A DNA stretch of 64,000 nucleotides from Luzula sylvatica (Eukaryota > Streptophyta > Magnoliopsida > Poales > Juncaceae). This document shows positions 45,600 through 59,760 of the stretch, in pieces. The stretch spans positions 22,728,356 through 22,792,355 of the forward strand of contig OX326956.1 in assembly GCA_946800325.1 (NCBI GenBank). The letters run 5' to 3'. A model generated the notes under the pieces. The model was not told the origin of the DNA. It worked only from the letters and a program-made list of their open reading frames with translations, and made no database searches. The translations under genes were made by a program, and so were the position numbers. Numbering within the stretch: position 1 is the stretch's first letter; the number at the start of each line of letters is the position of its first letter.

Positions 45600-48519
45600 T
45601 GTAACTAAACACTCAATTGACGAAGCTTGCAATTAACATTTCATTTAAAATTTATGAATTAAAATAATTCATTGACATGATAATTAACATTTAATCGAGA
45701 TGTTATGACATTAACAATTAATTAAAATTTTAATTGATAGTAAATTTGAGGAGTAAGATTTTTGGAATTTGCTATGAGTTCCCATTTAATGGTGATGTAC
45801 CACATCACAATATTGACGATGAAATATGAGAGCACGATAGAAGCCTCGTTGTCATTTTGGCCGGACCCCTTTGCATGCTTGCCAGATTGATGAATTTGTC
45901 TCTTACAATCTCACCCGCTTATGTCCACTAAAGGCCAGAAGGGGATTATTTTCTGGGGAAGCAATTTACGCCGTTCGTTCGTTCATTTGGGTAAAGGATT
46001 TCCCAAAATAAAGGAGTTCAAAAATGATAGGTAACAGGCAAGAAGGTGTGTCGTTTGTAACTTGTAGTGCATTTACGTGGGCATTAGGATATCTCGTGTC
46101 GAATCACAGCACGAATCGGGGTTCATACGAAAGGTTAAATATGTGGTCTGTTCACATTGCTATTTCCTTTTTGGTTATAATAATCAGAAGAGAAGTAATC
46201 ACTACTAATCTGCCTTTCTTTCTGGTTCCAACACACATGGGTGAAATTTGGAATTTGTGTGGATAAGAGTGGACAACTGTGTTGTGTCTGTATTCTTTAA
46301 TGATATCGGGACCAAATTGGATTCTGTTATGTGTATAAATATGTGTTAGTGTCACCCCATGTTATTTATCTGCCATGTGCCACCGCCAGAAGTTTATATT
46401 ATCATTGGTCAATTAAAATAGGGGAACTATCACATTAGGTCCGGTCCAGCTATAAATCCAAGAGGTTTGAACATCGGATTCATAAATTTAGGGAGTTTAA
46501 ATTTTTGAAAAACATGATTTATTCAGTTAAAAACAAGTTTACGAGATCAATTTTCAAACTAAATTTCGAATGCTTGAAACTTTCAAACTAGATTTCGGAT
46601 ATTTGAAAATCTGAAATCGGGCCGGGACACTATCTAGTAAAACATCATTATTTTGTGAAATTTCACAAAATATGAAAGAAGACCCTTTCAATATCATGAT
46701 TATTCATATAAATTTCTTAAAATATCAGATATGTATGTATTATCTCATTAAAATTTATCAACGTCATTCTCTCGTTAGTAATCTGTCAGTTATTTAATTT
46801 TTTTATGATTATGAAGAACTTTTGTTCTTAAATAATAATATAAACCTTAAAAAAAATCATACATTGTCAAATTCGTCTCATGATTTTTTTTCAAAAATCA
46901 TTACTTAAATCAATTTATTCTAAACTTTTTAAGCAACTACAATATTTATATATGAGTAAACCCAAAAAATATGTTGGATCCAAAATATTAACAAATTTTT
47001 AACTAAAAGAAATCCATAATACTTGAAGGGCATTAACTTTTTTAGAGATATATATGAATTTCTACGTTTTTGAAGGGTATACGTGAAATTATGATATTTT
47101 GCGAGGGCACGTTAAATAAAATGACATGTAAATAACAGTCAACCAGTTACAGACTGTTATATCATAACATAAAATACTAATTATACTATATATCCAAATG
47201 AAGGAGAAATTTTGTTGCTAACTTTATAACGAGTCAAAATTATGGTCAATATTTTTTTGTTGTATTTTTTTTTTAGCTGATCATGCAATAAGTCACAATA
47301 ATGAGCAAGATTTTATGTTGCACAACTTTAGTAGCCAATCGTGTAACGAGTGACAATAATGCACAAATAAAATTTTGAAATACTTTTATTTTCTGTTGCA
47401 TCATTTTTGTAGATAGTCGTATGACGGATCACAATAATGGACAAATAATTTCAAAAAAACAATAATTCCTTAATTTTAATATTCGTTTATTATTTTTCAT
47501 TAAAAACTAAAATCAACTTATAATAAAATAAACAACAATATTAAAAGAACAACTTGAAAATAATTTAAAATTAAAACATTGTGAAACTATTAAAAAAATG
47601 CATAAAAAAAGAATGAAAATAAAACCAGTTGTTAACAAAATATTATTCTACCAATAGTTATATGTGAAAACTAACTTTTACTATTTGATGTTAGTTTTTC
47701 ATGAAAAAATAATAAATGAGTATTAAAATTATATAACATCTAACATATAATAATTAGTTTTGAAATTATTATATGTTCAAAATATTTATAAATTTTAGTA
47801 AATTAATAAAATAAATAATGAATATATATTTTTTTAATTATCAAATATGAAAATAGAAAGATATTTTGGTCCAAAAAATAATTAACACCGTCCCAAGTTA
47901 GATTTAACCCTTATAAGGAGGTATTTTGGTCCAAAACATTTTCTGCTATAATATAAAAATTTGAAATATGCAAAAAATAAGAGTTTTTTTTAATATTAAA
48001 AAAATTAAGGGGATTTTTGAAAATTCCCGAGGAAATTATTATGTAAAATTTAGAAAGAACCATTAAAAATTATAAATTAACTGAAAAAACTAAAAACAAT
48101 CTGACCCAATATTCCTTGATTTCAGGCGGCATGAATTTGAGCCTTTAATTACATTTTACGAAATCAATATACTTATCAAACCGAACATGTTTCTTCATAT
48201 CACTACAATAAATTATTTTATAAAATGATTTTGTATATGTAAGACTCAATAATATAATTTATTGTTGATTACATGACAAAATTACTCCAGACTTCATAAG
48301 ATTCTATATGAAATGTGTGATTTTATTTTATATGTAAATGCTTCATATTTAGAGACTTAATTAAAAATATTTCTTGATATTTTTTTATTAATTCTGTAAT
48401 AATTATATACTTATATTATGATCAAGTAATTATTTCTACCAATTGGATATATGTTGACAATATACACAGTTGTTAATACGAATGTCAAGATAATTCAAAA
48501 ATCGAGACAAACTTTGATT
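45600..48519. other. Intergenic DNA, no gene identified
   Basis: 45780-46370 is of more ordinary base composition than its surroundings and holds an 80-codon frame (46024-46266, +) that resembles nothing I know; it may be an old gene or leader remnant. 47270-47450 has three loose repeats of AATCGTGTAACGAGTGACAA-like phrases. The rest is AT-rich. Confidence 0.4.
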
Positions 48520-48635
48520 AAATGGAGAACACTCTTTGTCATCCACAAATTGATGTCAATGATGATTGAACTCATGACCTATGATTTATTATGTAATTCA
48601 TTCAACCACTTGAGCTATGAGTCTATTGACGCGGG
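48520..48635 (-). repeat. Degraded tRNA-derived SINE
   Basis: On the minus strand TAGCTCAAGTGGTTGA (A-box-like) is followed about 35 bases later by GAGTTCAATCATC (B-box-like) and ATTGACATCAA, as in other plant SINE heads. It does not fold as a full tRNA. Confidence 0.5.
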
Positions 48636-48639
48636 ACAA

Positions 48640-51600
48640 ATAAATTTAATGAACTTTTAAAATTATAGTTGTCAAATACTACTAATATTTGATATACATA
48701 TTTTTCAAAGAAATATCGTACATCTAAAAATATATTTTTAGAAGGTATAAACCAAACATGTATTGTATTTCGAAATGATATATCAAACATGTATAAAACA
48801 TAACACATGACCACAAATTTATAGCATAAATTTTAAAAAATATGTTTTAGAATGTTAATCATAAAAATGTCATACTTCAAAAATGTATGTTGTAAGTAAA
48901 ATATTAACGTAAAAAAATAAATTGGACAGTAATAAATATTTCTCTAAATAAAATCAAAGAAAAAAATACGTCGAAGGAGAACGAGGATAGCACCTAGTTA
49001 TTATAATTATTATGAACCAGTCTGATTTTGGATCGCAATAAACATTGTGATGACATAAAAAATAATATATTAATAATAAAAAAAAAATATGTTGAGACTT
49101 GGTATTATATTTCCAACAAACCATAATGTACGTACTAATTTTATAATGACATCCCGATGTGGCTCGTTGGATTTGCTCCGGGACCGATCCTTGTTGTGGC
49201 GTATAATAATGAAGATGACGTGTAAAATGCAATATCTCAATTCAAATAAATATCGATGTCATATGATCGTATAAATATAACACATAATAATGAAAATCAT
49301 ATGTAAATTACAGTGAAATTATTTTTTAAAGTTGAAAGGGCCTTTCTATGATTTATAATTACAATTAAATCTCTGCGGATTGATATATCGCAATACAAAA
49401 TATTTATTATTATAGATTATGGACCGGTTCGAATTTGGATCAGAAAAAATTATGGTTTGAATCAATTTATATTCATGAAATTCTCACTCATTTGGATTAC
49501 TAGTCATATATAAGTATGGTTAAGAGTAAATTCTCGATTAGATAACTAAAATTGTACTTGTTATTAGCATATTATGTCTTCAATTATTGAGATTGTTATT
49601 TGCTATTTTCTCGGATTGTTCAAGTCTATGTATCTCTTAGTTACTTGGGGGGCTTACTTTTCAAGTTCGAATCATTCAAATTAACGAAAAATTATTGACA
49701 AATAAATTTTATATTATCAATCTTTCGTATAAACGTAAGAACTTTGTTTAGAGAAAGAAATGCTTTATGGACAATTTGATTATTAGTTGCTATTGATCAT
49801 AACTTTGTATCAACAAGGAAGCATTGTGATGACGCAAAAAAAAATTAAGAAATCGACTAATACATTTCTTGAGTATTCACTCCAAATGTACGTCATTACT
49901 AGAAAATAACACTACACATTTCAAAATATACAAAATATGATCAAAATTTTAAAATTCAAGTGCCACGTCTCACTTCTCTATTGATGATGTATACGTGGGA
50001 ATACATATATATGGAGTGTACAATGTTTTCCCAAAAAATAATAGAGACTTACGTATTTATTTATTTTTAAAACTTTAAAATATCATATTTACTTTTTAAA
50101 AAAATTAAAATATCATATTGATCCTATTATAAATGTAAAATATTATATTTACTCAAAAATTTGAATCATTCAATATGTTCCTTCAAATTAACGAATATAT
50201 TTAAGTTATTATTTTAACCCTTCTATATTTATCCTTTTGAAAATCTAAATATCATATTTACTTTTTTTAAAAATTAAAATATCATATTCTTTTTAAATAT
50301 CGTAAAATAACATATGTATTTTTCCGAAATAAAATATCATATTTACCTTCTAATTTAAACTCAGTATGATAATTTATTAAATTTTGGTTTCGCTTTATTT
50401 AGATGATTCAGATTACTAACAAAATTAGGTTTCGGGTAATGAAAGATGTGCACAATAACAATGATCTTATTTTGAAAGGTAAATATTATATTTTGTATTT
50501 TTGAAAGAATAAATATCTAAATGGTAAAATAATAATTTTAAATATGTATTGCAAATTTCAGCGAAAATTTGGTAACTCTTTTAAAATAAATATGATATTT
50601 TAGATTTATGAGAGGATAATATGATATTTTAATTTTTAGAAGAGTCAATATGTTATTTTAAGTTTTAAAGTAACTAAATATGTAAATCTTCCGAAATAAA
50701 TATACCGATCATAAAATAATAATATGTCGACACTCAAATATTATATTTACAACAACAGAAAAATATTTATTGAAATTGTATTGAAAAAAAAATACATTAT
50801 ACATAAAATTATCGAGTAGCACTGAAAATGCGTACATTAAATTTGGGTTAGGAGCTGGTGGATCCGGATTAGGATCATGTTATTTTATGGATTATATCAA
50901 GTGTTTTTTGTTTATATGTAAAATTGTTCGAATTTAAACTAGTTCGAACCGAGAATGACCCAATTCGAGTTCGTTCGATTCGGTTTTCGAACGAATTTTT
51001 TTCAAACTATGTTCTATCCGAGTTCGAACGAACGAGATTTTTTGTCAGTCCTAAACGTGAAGGTTCAAATTAGGACTATTAATTTTTCAGCTTAATTCTG
51101 TATTTGAATTTTGTTCGATTTCAAACCATTTTTGTTATTGATTTATTGCATAGCCATATCATAAGCTTATCTTTGATAAGCCTATTGATATAACGTGGAT
51201 GTTGATATATAAAATGTGGATGTTGATATATAAAATGGTATCACAAACTATATAAAAACAGTACACATAAAAAAGGATATAAATCATTAAATACATACAA
51301 AATGAACATAAAAAAATCGTGGATGCAATAAACATTTAAAGATAAGGGAGTTATATGAATTTTTTTTATGGCACATAATATTTTAATAGATATGTTAGGT
51401 ACTTGTCAATTAATTATATCTCTGTTCTTTTGGAATAACAAAAGATTTTTCTAATTTAATTCTAGCATTAACCAAAACTTTCATTTTTGAAATCTTTCAT
51501 CATTCACACGAAGCTGTATCATGTATCATCATATTTTTATTCATAAAATGTATTCCTTTCTTTCACAATTGATTGTATATTTGATTTGATTTGATTTTCT

Positions 51601-51734
51601 TAGTACTTATATTTTTTGTTTATCCATTGGTATGTCATAATTAAATCTGTTAAGATAGCAATCGTTCTTCCGAAAGAATTCCAATCTGATTAAAGTACAT
51701 CACTGCACGTTATAGAGGATTCAGAATCCAATTC
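48640..51734. other. AT-rich intergenic DNA
   Basis: No gene recognised. 50040-50360 repeats AAAATATCATATT(T/C)AC many times. 50930-51050 has a GTTCGA-rich palindromic stretch (CGAGTTCGTTCGATTCGG) like the inner parts of the inverted-repeat elements at 24707 and 55179. Confidence 0.45.
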
Positions 51735-51950
51735 AACATAGTGATGTATTACATCATGATTCATGGTCATTCTTCACCCACCACAACAGAAAGAAAAAAT
51801 AAAGACAAAAGGGAGAAACTGAAATTACCATTGCGGAAGGGAGTGAGTGATGGGAATGGGATTACACGACCAATCACCCACATTAGTGGAGTGGAATTCG
51901 AGCTAATTTGCATGCAAAGGGGATCCTACTCGGATTTCACCATTTTTAGT
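51735..51950 (+). repeat. Dispersed block X, copy 1
   Basis: Contains, in order, ATGATTCATGGTCATTC, CACCCACCA, ACAGAAAGAAA, TGCGGAAGGGAGT, ATTACAC, CAATCACC, GGAATTCGAGCTAATTTGCATG and GGATCCTACTCGGATTTCAC. The same order occurs at 59425-59665 and, shorter, at 56478-56612. Confidence 0.7.
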
Positions 51951-53149
51951 TTTTTAGTTTTTTGTTTTGTTTTCTCCATTATGACTACAAATATGTCCTC
52001 GTTTAGTTGTTTGTTGCTACTTGCTAGAGATATCCATTGCATTGTGAAATGGAGTAATGCTAAGTTGGGTTGCCGTGGAACCTAATATGATTTGTCCTTG
52101 TCCATTAAATTAAAAAAATACTCGTGGGTTGTGATTAATTAGTTAATTAAGATTTTAAAATTGAAATGATAATAAGTATTTACATGCCGGTTAATTTTTT
52201 TTTTTATGATGGTGACAATTTTATGAATAACAATTTAAATATATAAATTGGGGCTTCTATCGTACACCCTTTTGACAAAAAAATAATTTGGATATAAATA
52301 TTATTAGCATGTATTGTTTGTTATTTTTCTCCATTTCTTTTGCAAAATGTTCTCTCCATTTGATTTATTATCCTTTTTTGTCCCTAACTTCTCTCTCTTG
52401 CCTTTCTCTCTTACCATTTTATTTATCACAATGATAGAAAAATGTTATTTCTATTTGATTTATTACATTTTGATATTGTTATCTCTATTTGAAACTACCA
52501 AACTATGATTAACTTCATTATAAGTTAATATTTGAGTATGGCGTATGTTTTGAAAAAGGCATACATGTTGAGAAAATTGTAATTTGGACTTGAAAAAAAC
52601 GTACGTTTTGAAATTTGAAGTAACCATGATTAACTTCGTTTAATGCTCTGTCAACAATACCATATCAAGAGTATGAGTTAATCTAGGATAATGAAAAAAA
52701 AAAATGGATGGCCGTGTCCATTATCAATTGTGTGATTATTAATTAGTGCCTGTTATAGTATGAAAAATCATGCATGATTATAAACACCTAAAAATGTTTC
52801 TTCAACGTTTTTGGGTATTAATGAAGATATCCGAAAAAATCAAATACAAGAACAAAGGGAGAGTAATTTATGGGTACAAAATTACCTTTTTGTCCTTTTG
52901 AGAGTGTATGATAAGAAAAATGATTTAACCTTGACTTTCATATTGACATCAAACTTTTTATCTTAACCATTGAATCATAAAATGGTGTAGGATAGGGTGA
53001 AAAATGTGTATCACAGAACTCCCCATATAAATTTAAGATAATCAGTTAAGAATTCAACAAAAAATCAAATGGGTTAACTTAATTATCGCTTAAAATGAAA
53101 TAATAAGCCACGAGATACTAAATTTGAATGACTAAAAAATATTGGACAT
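51951..53149. other. Spacer within the duplicated array
   Basis: After block X, ACTCGTGG(G/A)T(T/A)GTGATTAATTAG and ACATGCCGGTTAATTTTT follow (52120-52200). The same two phrases follow block X at 59670-59760 and occur at 54490-54600, showing that the duplication units are longer than block X alone. No gene. Confidence 0.5.
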
Positions 53150-53635
53150 AATATTTCTTTACTGAAAAAATAGTTAACATAATATTTCTTTACTAAATTT
53201 GAAGATCAGCGTAACATGTTAATACATACAAGGCGCATATTACTTTTGGACGAGAGATAGCAGGACTATCACTCCATCCCCTCACAAGGCTCGTCTTAAT
53301 CTGTCTCGCTTTGCCGATTAGACATTTAGTGTCCTCCAATGTCTCACAATGTTTGTTCCAAAAAATATTATAAAAGAATCGCATAATCTTATCTTTAAAA
53401 GACATATTTTATGAAGAAAGTAATCACGACTGATGATGTTAGTTAAATAAATAACACGAAGGTTGCGTCGCAACACAATGATGTTTGTATGTGTTTCGTA
53501 CTAACACAAATTCAGCAAAATAGGAGTTACCTGCGAAATCACGCAGCTTCAACCAAATTGATCATGTAAATTGCATGAGTGTAGTTATTGAACAAATCGT
53601 CTTCGGTTTATCCATACAAAATTGAAGTACTGAAA
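53150..53635 (-). repeat. Dispersed block Y, copy 1
   Basis: Ordered phrases: TCACTCCATCCCCTCACAAG, GTGTCCTCCAATGTCTCACA, AGACATATTTTATGAAGAAA, GATGATGTTAGTTAAATAA, ACACAATGATGTTTGTATGT, GCGAAATCACGCAGCTTCAA and TCTTCGGTTTATCCATA. Colinear copies lie at 57260-57975 and 61025-61450. The strand of the ancestral unit is unknown; no coding potential was recognised. Confidence 0.75.
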
Positions 53636-55178
53636 AAACATATAACGATTCTATTATAGTCTTCAACGAAATTTGATAAAAGATTCGCAAGGATCAAATT
53701 TTTTGATAAATTGAATTTAAACAATACATCCGACATAGACTTGTGAAATGGAGATATCCATTGAAATTGAAATTGAATTTAAATTTAAATAATATATTTA
53801 GTCTAATATGTTAATATTACTTTCGGGAGATGTCCATTTAGGGATCTCAATGGGACGAATAATATTCGAATCCGCGAAAATCAGATCCGAATGGATCGGA
53901 TAATATCCGAAAAAAATACACACGGATCGGGTATTATTCGAAAAATAATACCCAATTCGGATTCGGTCGGATACGGAGGAGTACTATCTGTCCCGTGAGT
54001 AATCCGAACCCGTGCCCCCGTGCCCGAAAATTACTCGAAAATACCCAAAATTAAAATTACAAATTTGCCCTTAAATTTGTTTGATGATTAAGTCTGATCC
54101 ATTCAAATTTGCCCTTGACCCAAAGTTTGGTGTGTACACGAAAGACCTTCACTGGTTAGAGCGGAGCCTCTTGGGAAGAGGTCTAATCTAAAGTGAAGCA
54201 AGACCTTCACTTTTCTTTCTTTTGGATTTGTAAATTTGGATTTCTGTAAATGTGAAATTTGGATCTTTGAAAATTTGTCTTGACTGACAAATGTGTGGGT
54301 ATAATCAACTTATTTGAGTTTGCAAATTTTTTTGTCTCGCCTGTGACTTTTCCTTGACAAAATTTCCATTTTTTTCAATCATAAAAAAAAAAAAAAAAAA
54401 AAAAAAAAAGTATTTCGGGTAATGGGTAATACTGCGGATACAAATTTACCCACGAATTCGAATTCGTTAATGATAACAATAAATTTGAAAATACTCGTGG
54501 ATAGTGATTAATTAGTTAATTAAGATTTGGAATGATGAAAACATATACATATAAATTAGTATTTACAATTTTACCTGCCGATTAACTTTTTTTATCATAA
54601 CAATACATTTTTTTAGTCTTAGTTGGTAACTTCCTAATAACATTATAAAAAAAATTTTAAATATGAATTTGTGTTTTTATTATTATTTGAAAAAATTGAG
54701 CATCTTCAAATTTATTAAAAAATAACAATTTGAACATTTAAATTTAAGATATTCCTTTAAGGATTCAACAAAAAATAAAAAAACCAAATGAGTTGATAAA
54801 CAACAAGATACTAAAATTGAATAACTAAAAATATGCTGAACGCAATATATTTTTATTAATATATCTAACTGATTGTTACTAATCGGTTATCTATTAAAAA
54901 TAAAATTATTATTATTATTATGAAAATAAATTGATTGGTCTGTTTAATCCTAATTTATATAGATTTGTATTTATCATGATTCTTAATTAACACATCGTAC
55001 AAGCTATTGGACATTTTCTTGCCTTCGCTAGATTTAATTGGGAATTTTGGATGGTGCTTTTTGGGGATCACTTAATCTGGTACTACTTATGGTTGAATAA
55101 TTGAGGTTGAGAGTTATTTCAATGAACGAAGTTGCATTCATTATTTAATGTTCGTAAATTTGAATCTACCAACTAATT
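53636..55178. other. Spacer within the duplicated array
   Basis: 53835-54000 has a further GGATCGGATAATATCCGAA-type palindromic stretch. 54384-54409 is a poly-A run. 54975-55140 (ACACATCGTACAAGCTATTGGACAT, GGTTGAATAATTGAGGTTGAGAG) recurs in order at 62865-62900 and 63310-63340. Confidence 0.45.
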
Positions 55179-55678
55179 TAGGAGTGCTCATTCGGTTTGG
55201 TCGGTTCAAATCGAATCGAATAACACAAAACCGATTTATATCGAACATAACCAAACTAAATTCAAATCGAATCGAACTGTTTTAAGTTTTGAACCGATTA
55301 AAAACCGAATTGTTATTCGGTTTATTCGTTTAAACTAAATAATAAATATTATAATTTTAAAATAAAAATATATTTTATTTATAAAAAAATATAAATATAT
55401 ATCATAAAATATAATTATATTATTTTATAGGATTATTAAATAAACTTTTATATATTTTAACATTAGCATACGAAAAAAATATGAAAAATAGAATGTTTTT
55501 CGTTCGGTCCGATTTAATCGATTTACAAAACTTCCAAAACCGAATCGAATCGAATAAATCGAACAATACTATTAATTAAACCGAACCGAATCAAATAAAT
55601 CGAAAAACTGTACCAGTTAAATTGAATTGACCGGTTCGATTCGATATACGAATAAATCAAACCGTTTGAACATCCCTA
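55179..55678. mobile_element. Inverted-repeat element with CGGTTTG ends
   Basis: Left TAGGAGTGCTCATTCGGTTT and right read inward TAGGGATGTTCAAACGGTTT are imperfect inverted copies. The interior has AATCGAATCGAAT/CGATTCGGTTT phrases mirrored around an AT-rich centre. Similar in plan to 24707-25310. No coding capacity. Confidence 0.5.
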
Positions 55679-55812
55679 CGAACCTTGATATATGTAATAT
55701 CATTGATCGTATTCAATCAATTGAATCATGAAAGATCATGGGAAACGTTGCGGGCAGCGTTTAATTGGGTATATGGAAACAAAGAAATACCCGTATAATA
55801 ATTACAATGATA

Positions 55813-56162
55813 ATCTATGTTGCGCGGATACTTCAAAAAATTAACCGTACCCGTATTGGATACGTATCGGATATGGATACGACACCGATACGTATTCGAT
55901 ACGTCACGTGGCGTATCGGACTATTTTAACATATAAATTGAACGGATACGGTTCCGATACAGCACGATACGGTTCCGATACGACATGATACGGTTTCGAT
56001 GTGGCACGATACTGTTCCGATACGGCACGATACGTTTTCGATACGGCTAGATACATTTCGGATACGTCTATATACGGTTCCGATACGACAGACCCATTGT
56101 TTTTTATTTTTTGGCCCAACATAAAACACCCAATATTTTTACTACTCAATAATTTTTTACAT

Positions 56163-56232
<70 letters not shown>

Positions 56233-56448
56233 TTACTTATTCTTAACATATCCAAATCAATAATACAACATTTTGATTTTTAACCTATGGGCTTTTAACA
56301 AAACATCTTGATTTTTATAAAAATTTAATAAAATTATTTAAAAATATATATTTAATTATATTAAATAATATACATATATAACGTATCGTATCCTAAATTT
56401 TTTGGAAATTGCCGTATCGCCATATCTCCGTATCCGTGCAACATAGAT
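55813..56448. mobile_element. Inverted-repeat element with ATCTATGTTGC ends
   Basis: Left ATCTATGTTGCGCGGATAC, right read inward ATCTATGTTGCACGGATACG. TGATA on both sides is a possible 5-bp target duplication. The interior repeats GATACGGTTCCGATACG-like units about ten times, then a (TA)n/T tract (56166-56235). Frames with YRAVSEPYR-type repeats are by-products. Confidence 0.55.
56166..56214. repeat. (TA)n microsatellite
   Basis: About 24 TA units followed by a run of 20 or so T. Confidence 0.9.
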
Positions 56449-56477
56449 GATAGATAATACCATCAAGGAGACAAAAA

Positions 56478-56612
56478 AATATGCAATGCGATTATGCAAC
56501 GACCAGAAGGCGAAAGTCGAAACTCAAATTACAATTGCGGAAGGGAGTTATGGGATTACACCACTCAATCACCAACAATAGGGGATTGGAATTCCAACTA
56601 TACCGGGGCCCA
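56478..56612 (+). repeat. Dispersed block X, copy 2 (partial)
   Basis: Retains ATGCAATGCGATTATGCAAC, GACCAGAAGG, AATTGCGGAAGGGAGT, GGGATTACACCAC, CAATCACCAACAATAGGGGA and TTGGAATTCCAACTA; the outer parts present in the other copies are missing. Confidence 0.65.
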
Positions 56613-57259
56613 ATCCATTTTTTTAAAAACTTCTCCAAATTCCAAATAACAATTTTAATTAATATTTCCATTAACAATTAATACCAGATTAGTACATTAC
56701 TGTTAAATTTTTAATTTTAAATATTAATTATTAATTGTTAATTGGAAAAGATCTTAATTACATATCATAATTTTACTAAATATGCATTCTCATATTTATG
56801 AATTATTTCTCAATTCTAGCAACTCATTCCAAATTTGGGGAATCGGATGTACTGGCTAGAAGTGTATTATATTGATCGGTGTGACGTGCTAATACATACA
56901 GGGTCGACTCGATGTTTTTGGAAGTCTTTGACAAAAAAATAACGAAACTAATTAAATATTAATATTATATTAACTTAACATAATTTTTTCTCAAATGCAA
57001 AATATAGTCATGAATATTCATAACTAATTATCATTTTTATATCACTTTTCTAAATACATCGTAAGTAGAGAGGAACCGAGAATGGAAAGAAATCATGTTA
57101 GCTTCTACATATTATTTTAAATTAAAATTAAAATTTATTTATTTTTATTAAAAAAATATAATTAGTCAAATTGAAGATAAATTTATCAAAAAAAATAAAG
57201 AAGTTCAATAATTGAAGATAAATTTTGGAATATGAATGAAGGTCGACCCTGAATCATAC
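56613..57259. other. AT-rich spacer within the duplicated array
   Basis: No gene seen. Confidence 0.4.
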
Positions 57260-57975
57260 CAGGGTCGTATTGTTTTTGGAAATCTGATGAGAGCTAGGAC
57301 GACAATCCCTCCATCCTCTCGTAAGGCTCGCTTTACTCTGGCTTACTCTGTCGATTGGCCATTTGGTGTCCTCCGATGTCTTACAATGTTTGTCCCAAAA
57401 AAACAAGAGGTTAGATATGGAGCTCGACACATCTTTGATGTATATCACGGATGCGTCAATCGAGACTGTTTTAATGGGTTGATTGGATTGATTAACCCTT
57501 AAATTAATGTTTAATTTAATTGATTCAATTAAAGAGATGATCAATATAATAAAGCATCATCGATTGACGCATCAAGAATGCTTTATTGAGTTTGGGTGGC
57601 TACTTATATTTTCCCAAAACACAATATACAAAAATCGCATGAATTAACCTTTTTTTTTTTAAGGAAGGAAACATGAATTAACCTTTATATAAGACATATT
57701 TTTTTGAAGAAAGTAATCACAGGTAATGATGTTAATTAAATAAAGAACAAAAAAGTTGCGTCCCAACACAACGATGTTTGTATGTGTTAAATTCCAAGTG
57801 AAAGGTTACTTCGGGTTAGTTTCTTCAGTAAAATAGGACATGAAAATGAAGTTTGCATTTGTAACATGCGAAATCACGCAACTTCAACCAAATTCATCAT
57901 GCAAATTGCATTAATGTAGTTATTAAACCAATTTTCTTCGGTTTATCCATATAAAAATGAAGTACAGCAAACCGT
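57260..57975 (-). repeat. Dispersed block Y, copy 2, split by a MITE
   Basis: Colinear with 53150-53635. The block is interrupted after CAATGTTTGTCCCAAAA by the MITE at 57407-57612 and resumes with CCCAAAACACAATATACAAA and ATCGCATGAATTAACC. The uninterrupted order is seen at the other two copies. Confidence 0.75.
57407..57612 (+). mobile_element. Foldback MITE, copy 2, inserted in block Y
   Basis: Same family and orientation as 30185-30395. CCCAAAA on both sides is a probable target duplication. The empty site is preserved in block Y copies near 53370 and 61150. Confidence 0.7.
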
Positions 57976-58423
57976 ATAAGAAGTCTATCATGGCAACAAA
58001 AAATTCTACACCTCAATATATATAACTCTCTGTATGTTCCAACAAAACAAAAAAAACTTTTAAAATAAGGAATAATATATTATAATATTATACTAATAGT
58101 ATTCAACAAAATATATAATATGTTAAAATTTTATTAATCAATTTTTTGTTAAACTGAATTTAAACAAGAAATCTAACATAGACTTGCTATCTTCGTAACA
58201 ATATTTAGTCTAATATGTAATATTACTTTCATTTTCTCATATGTTATATTTTATTTAATTATATTGCTCTCTGATTAACAAAAAACAAAATGACCGAAAA
58301 ATCTTATTTGAAATTTACTTAACACAAATAATAGCATTATGTTTACCTCTCAACATTCACAAATTCTCGAACAAAAGCCGCTACAACGAATCATAAATAC
58401 CCAACCCTAAAAAATACATTCGA
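57976..58423. other. AT-rich spacer
   Basis: No gene seen. Confidence 0.4.
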
Positions 58424-58800
<377 letters not shown>

Positions 58801-58802
58801 CT

Positions 58803-59424
58803 AACCATCACAAAAATAAGACATGATCCTACATGATGTCAGTAGAAAAAAAAAAAAATGTCGAAGTTAATTCACTTTTTTATTTTTTTCTTTCATCTGA
58901 GTTAACCTATTGAATAGAAATGAAAAGAATTTTTTACAGGCTAAATGAGTTTAGCCGGTTCTGTATTTGAATATGAATCATTAGATTTAAGAAATAAAAG
59001 GTTTTAGAATTTTTGATGTACGGAAGAAAAATTCTTGATATGATATTATTTATTTACTGTTTATCTATTATTCAACCTTTTGCCCGAAAATATCTTTATA
59101 TAGTTTCATATTAAGTATGATTTATGTAGAAATATTGGCATATCATTTTTATTTCACGAAAATTGTATAGATATTATTTTATTTTCTAAATATCAGGAGG
59201 AAAATCTTTTTTATGATACACATTCAACAGTGTTAGTTCTCCCGTTAAACGAGTGAAAAATAATTCGGAATATTTTTTTTATAAAAGTGTACAGTACAAA
59301 TACTAAATTACAATCTGATTAAAGTAAAAAAAGTCCAACAGTGCATTTCTCTTTTGAAAAAGGATTCAGAATCCAATTTAACAAATCTCACAAAAGACAG
59401 CACAAATATTGAACTGACTGCATC
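58803..59424. other. Spacer upstream of the ALAD remnant
   Basis: No further ALAD exon was recognised; AT-rich. Confidence 0.45.
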
Positions 59425-59665
59425 ATCCATTATGATTCATGATCATTGCTCACCCACCAAAACAGAAAGAAAGAAAAAACAAGACAAAAAGGATGCGATG
59501 CAATCATGCAACGACCAAAAGGGGGAAACCCAAATTACCAAAAGGGGGGGGGGGGGGGGGGGGGGATTGCCGATTACACCACCCAATCACTAACAATAGG
59601 GGACTGCAATTCCAACTAATTTGCATGCAAGGGGATCTCGGATCCTACTCGGATTTCACCATTTT
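59425..59665 (+). repeat. Dispersed block X, copy 3
   Basis: Colinear with 51735-51950 and, in its middle, with 56478-56612. At the position where the other copies read ATTGCGGAAGGGAGT this copy has a 22-base G run (59544-59565). Confidence 0.7.
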
Positions 59666-59760
59666 TAAAAAATACTCGTGGATAGTGATTGATTTAGTTA
59701 ATTAAGATCTGGAATGATAAAAACAGATATATAAATTAGTATTCACATGCCGGTTAATTT

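Noticed and set aside
46024..46266. 80-codon gene candidate
   Set aside because: Normal composition but no recognisable domain, splice sites or promoter; left as unassigned sequence.
55904..56246. Tyr/Arg repeat protein
   Set aside because: Frames arise from CGATACGG-type repeats of an inverted-repeat element and exist on both strands.
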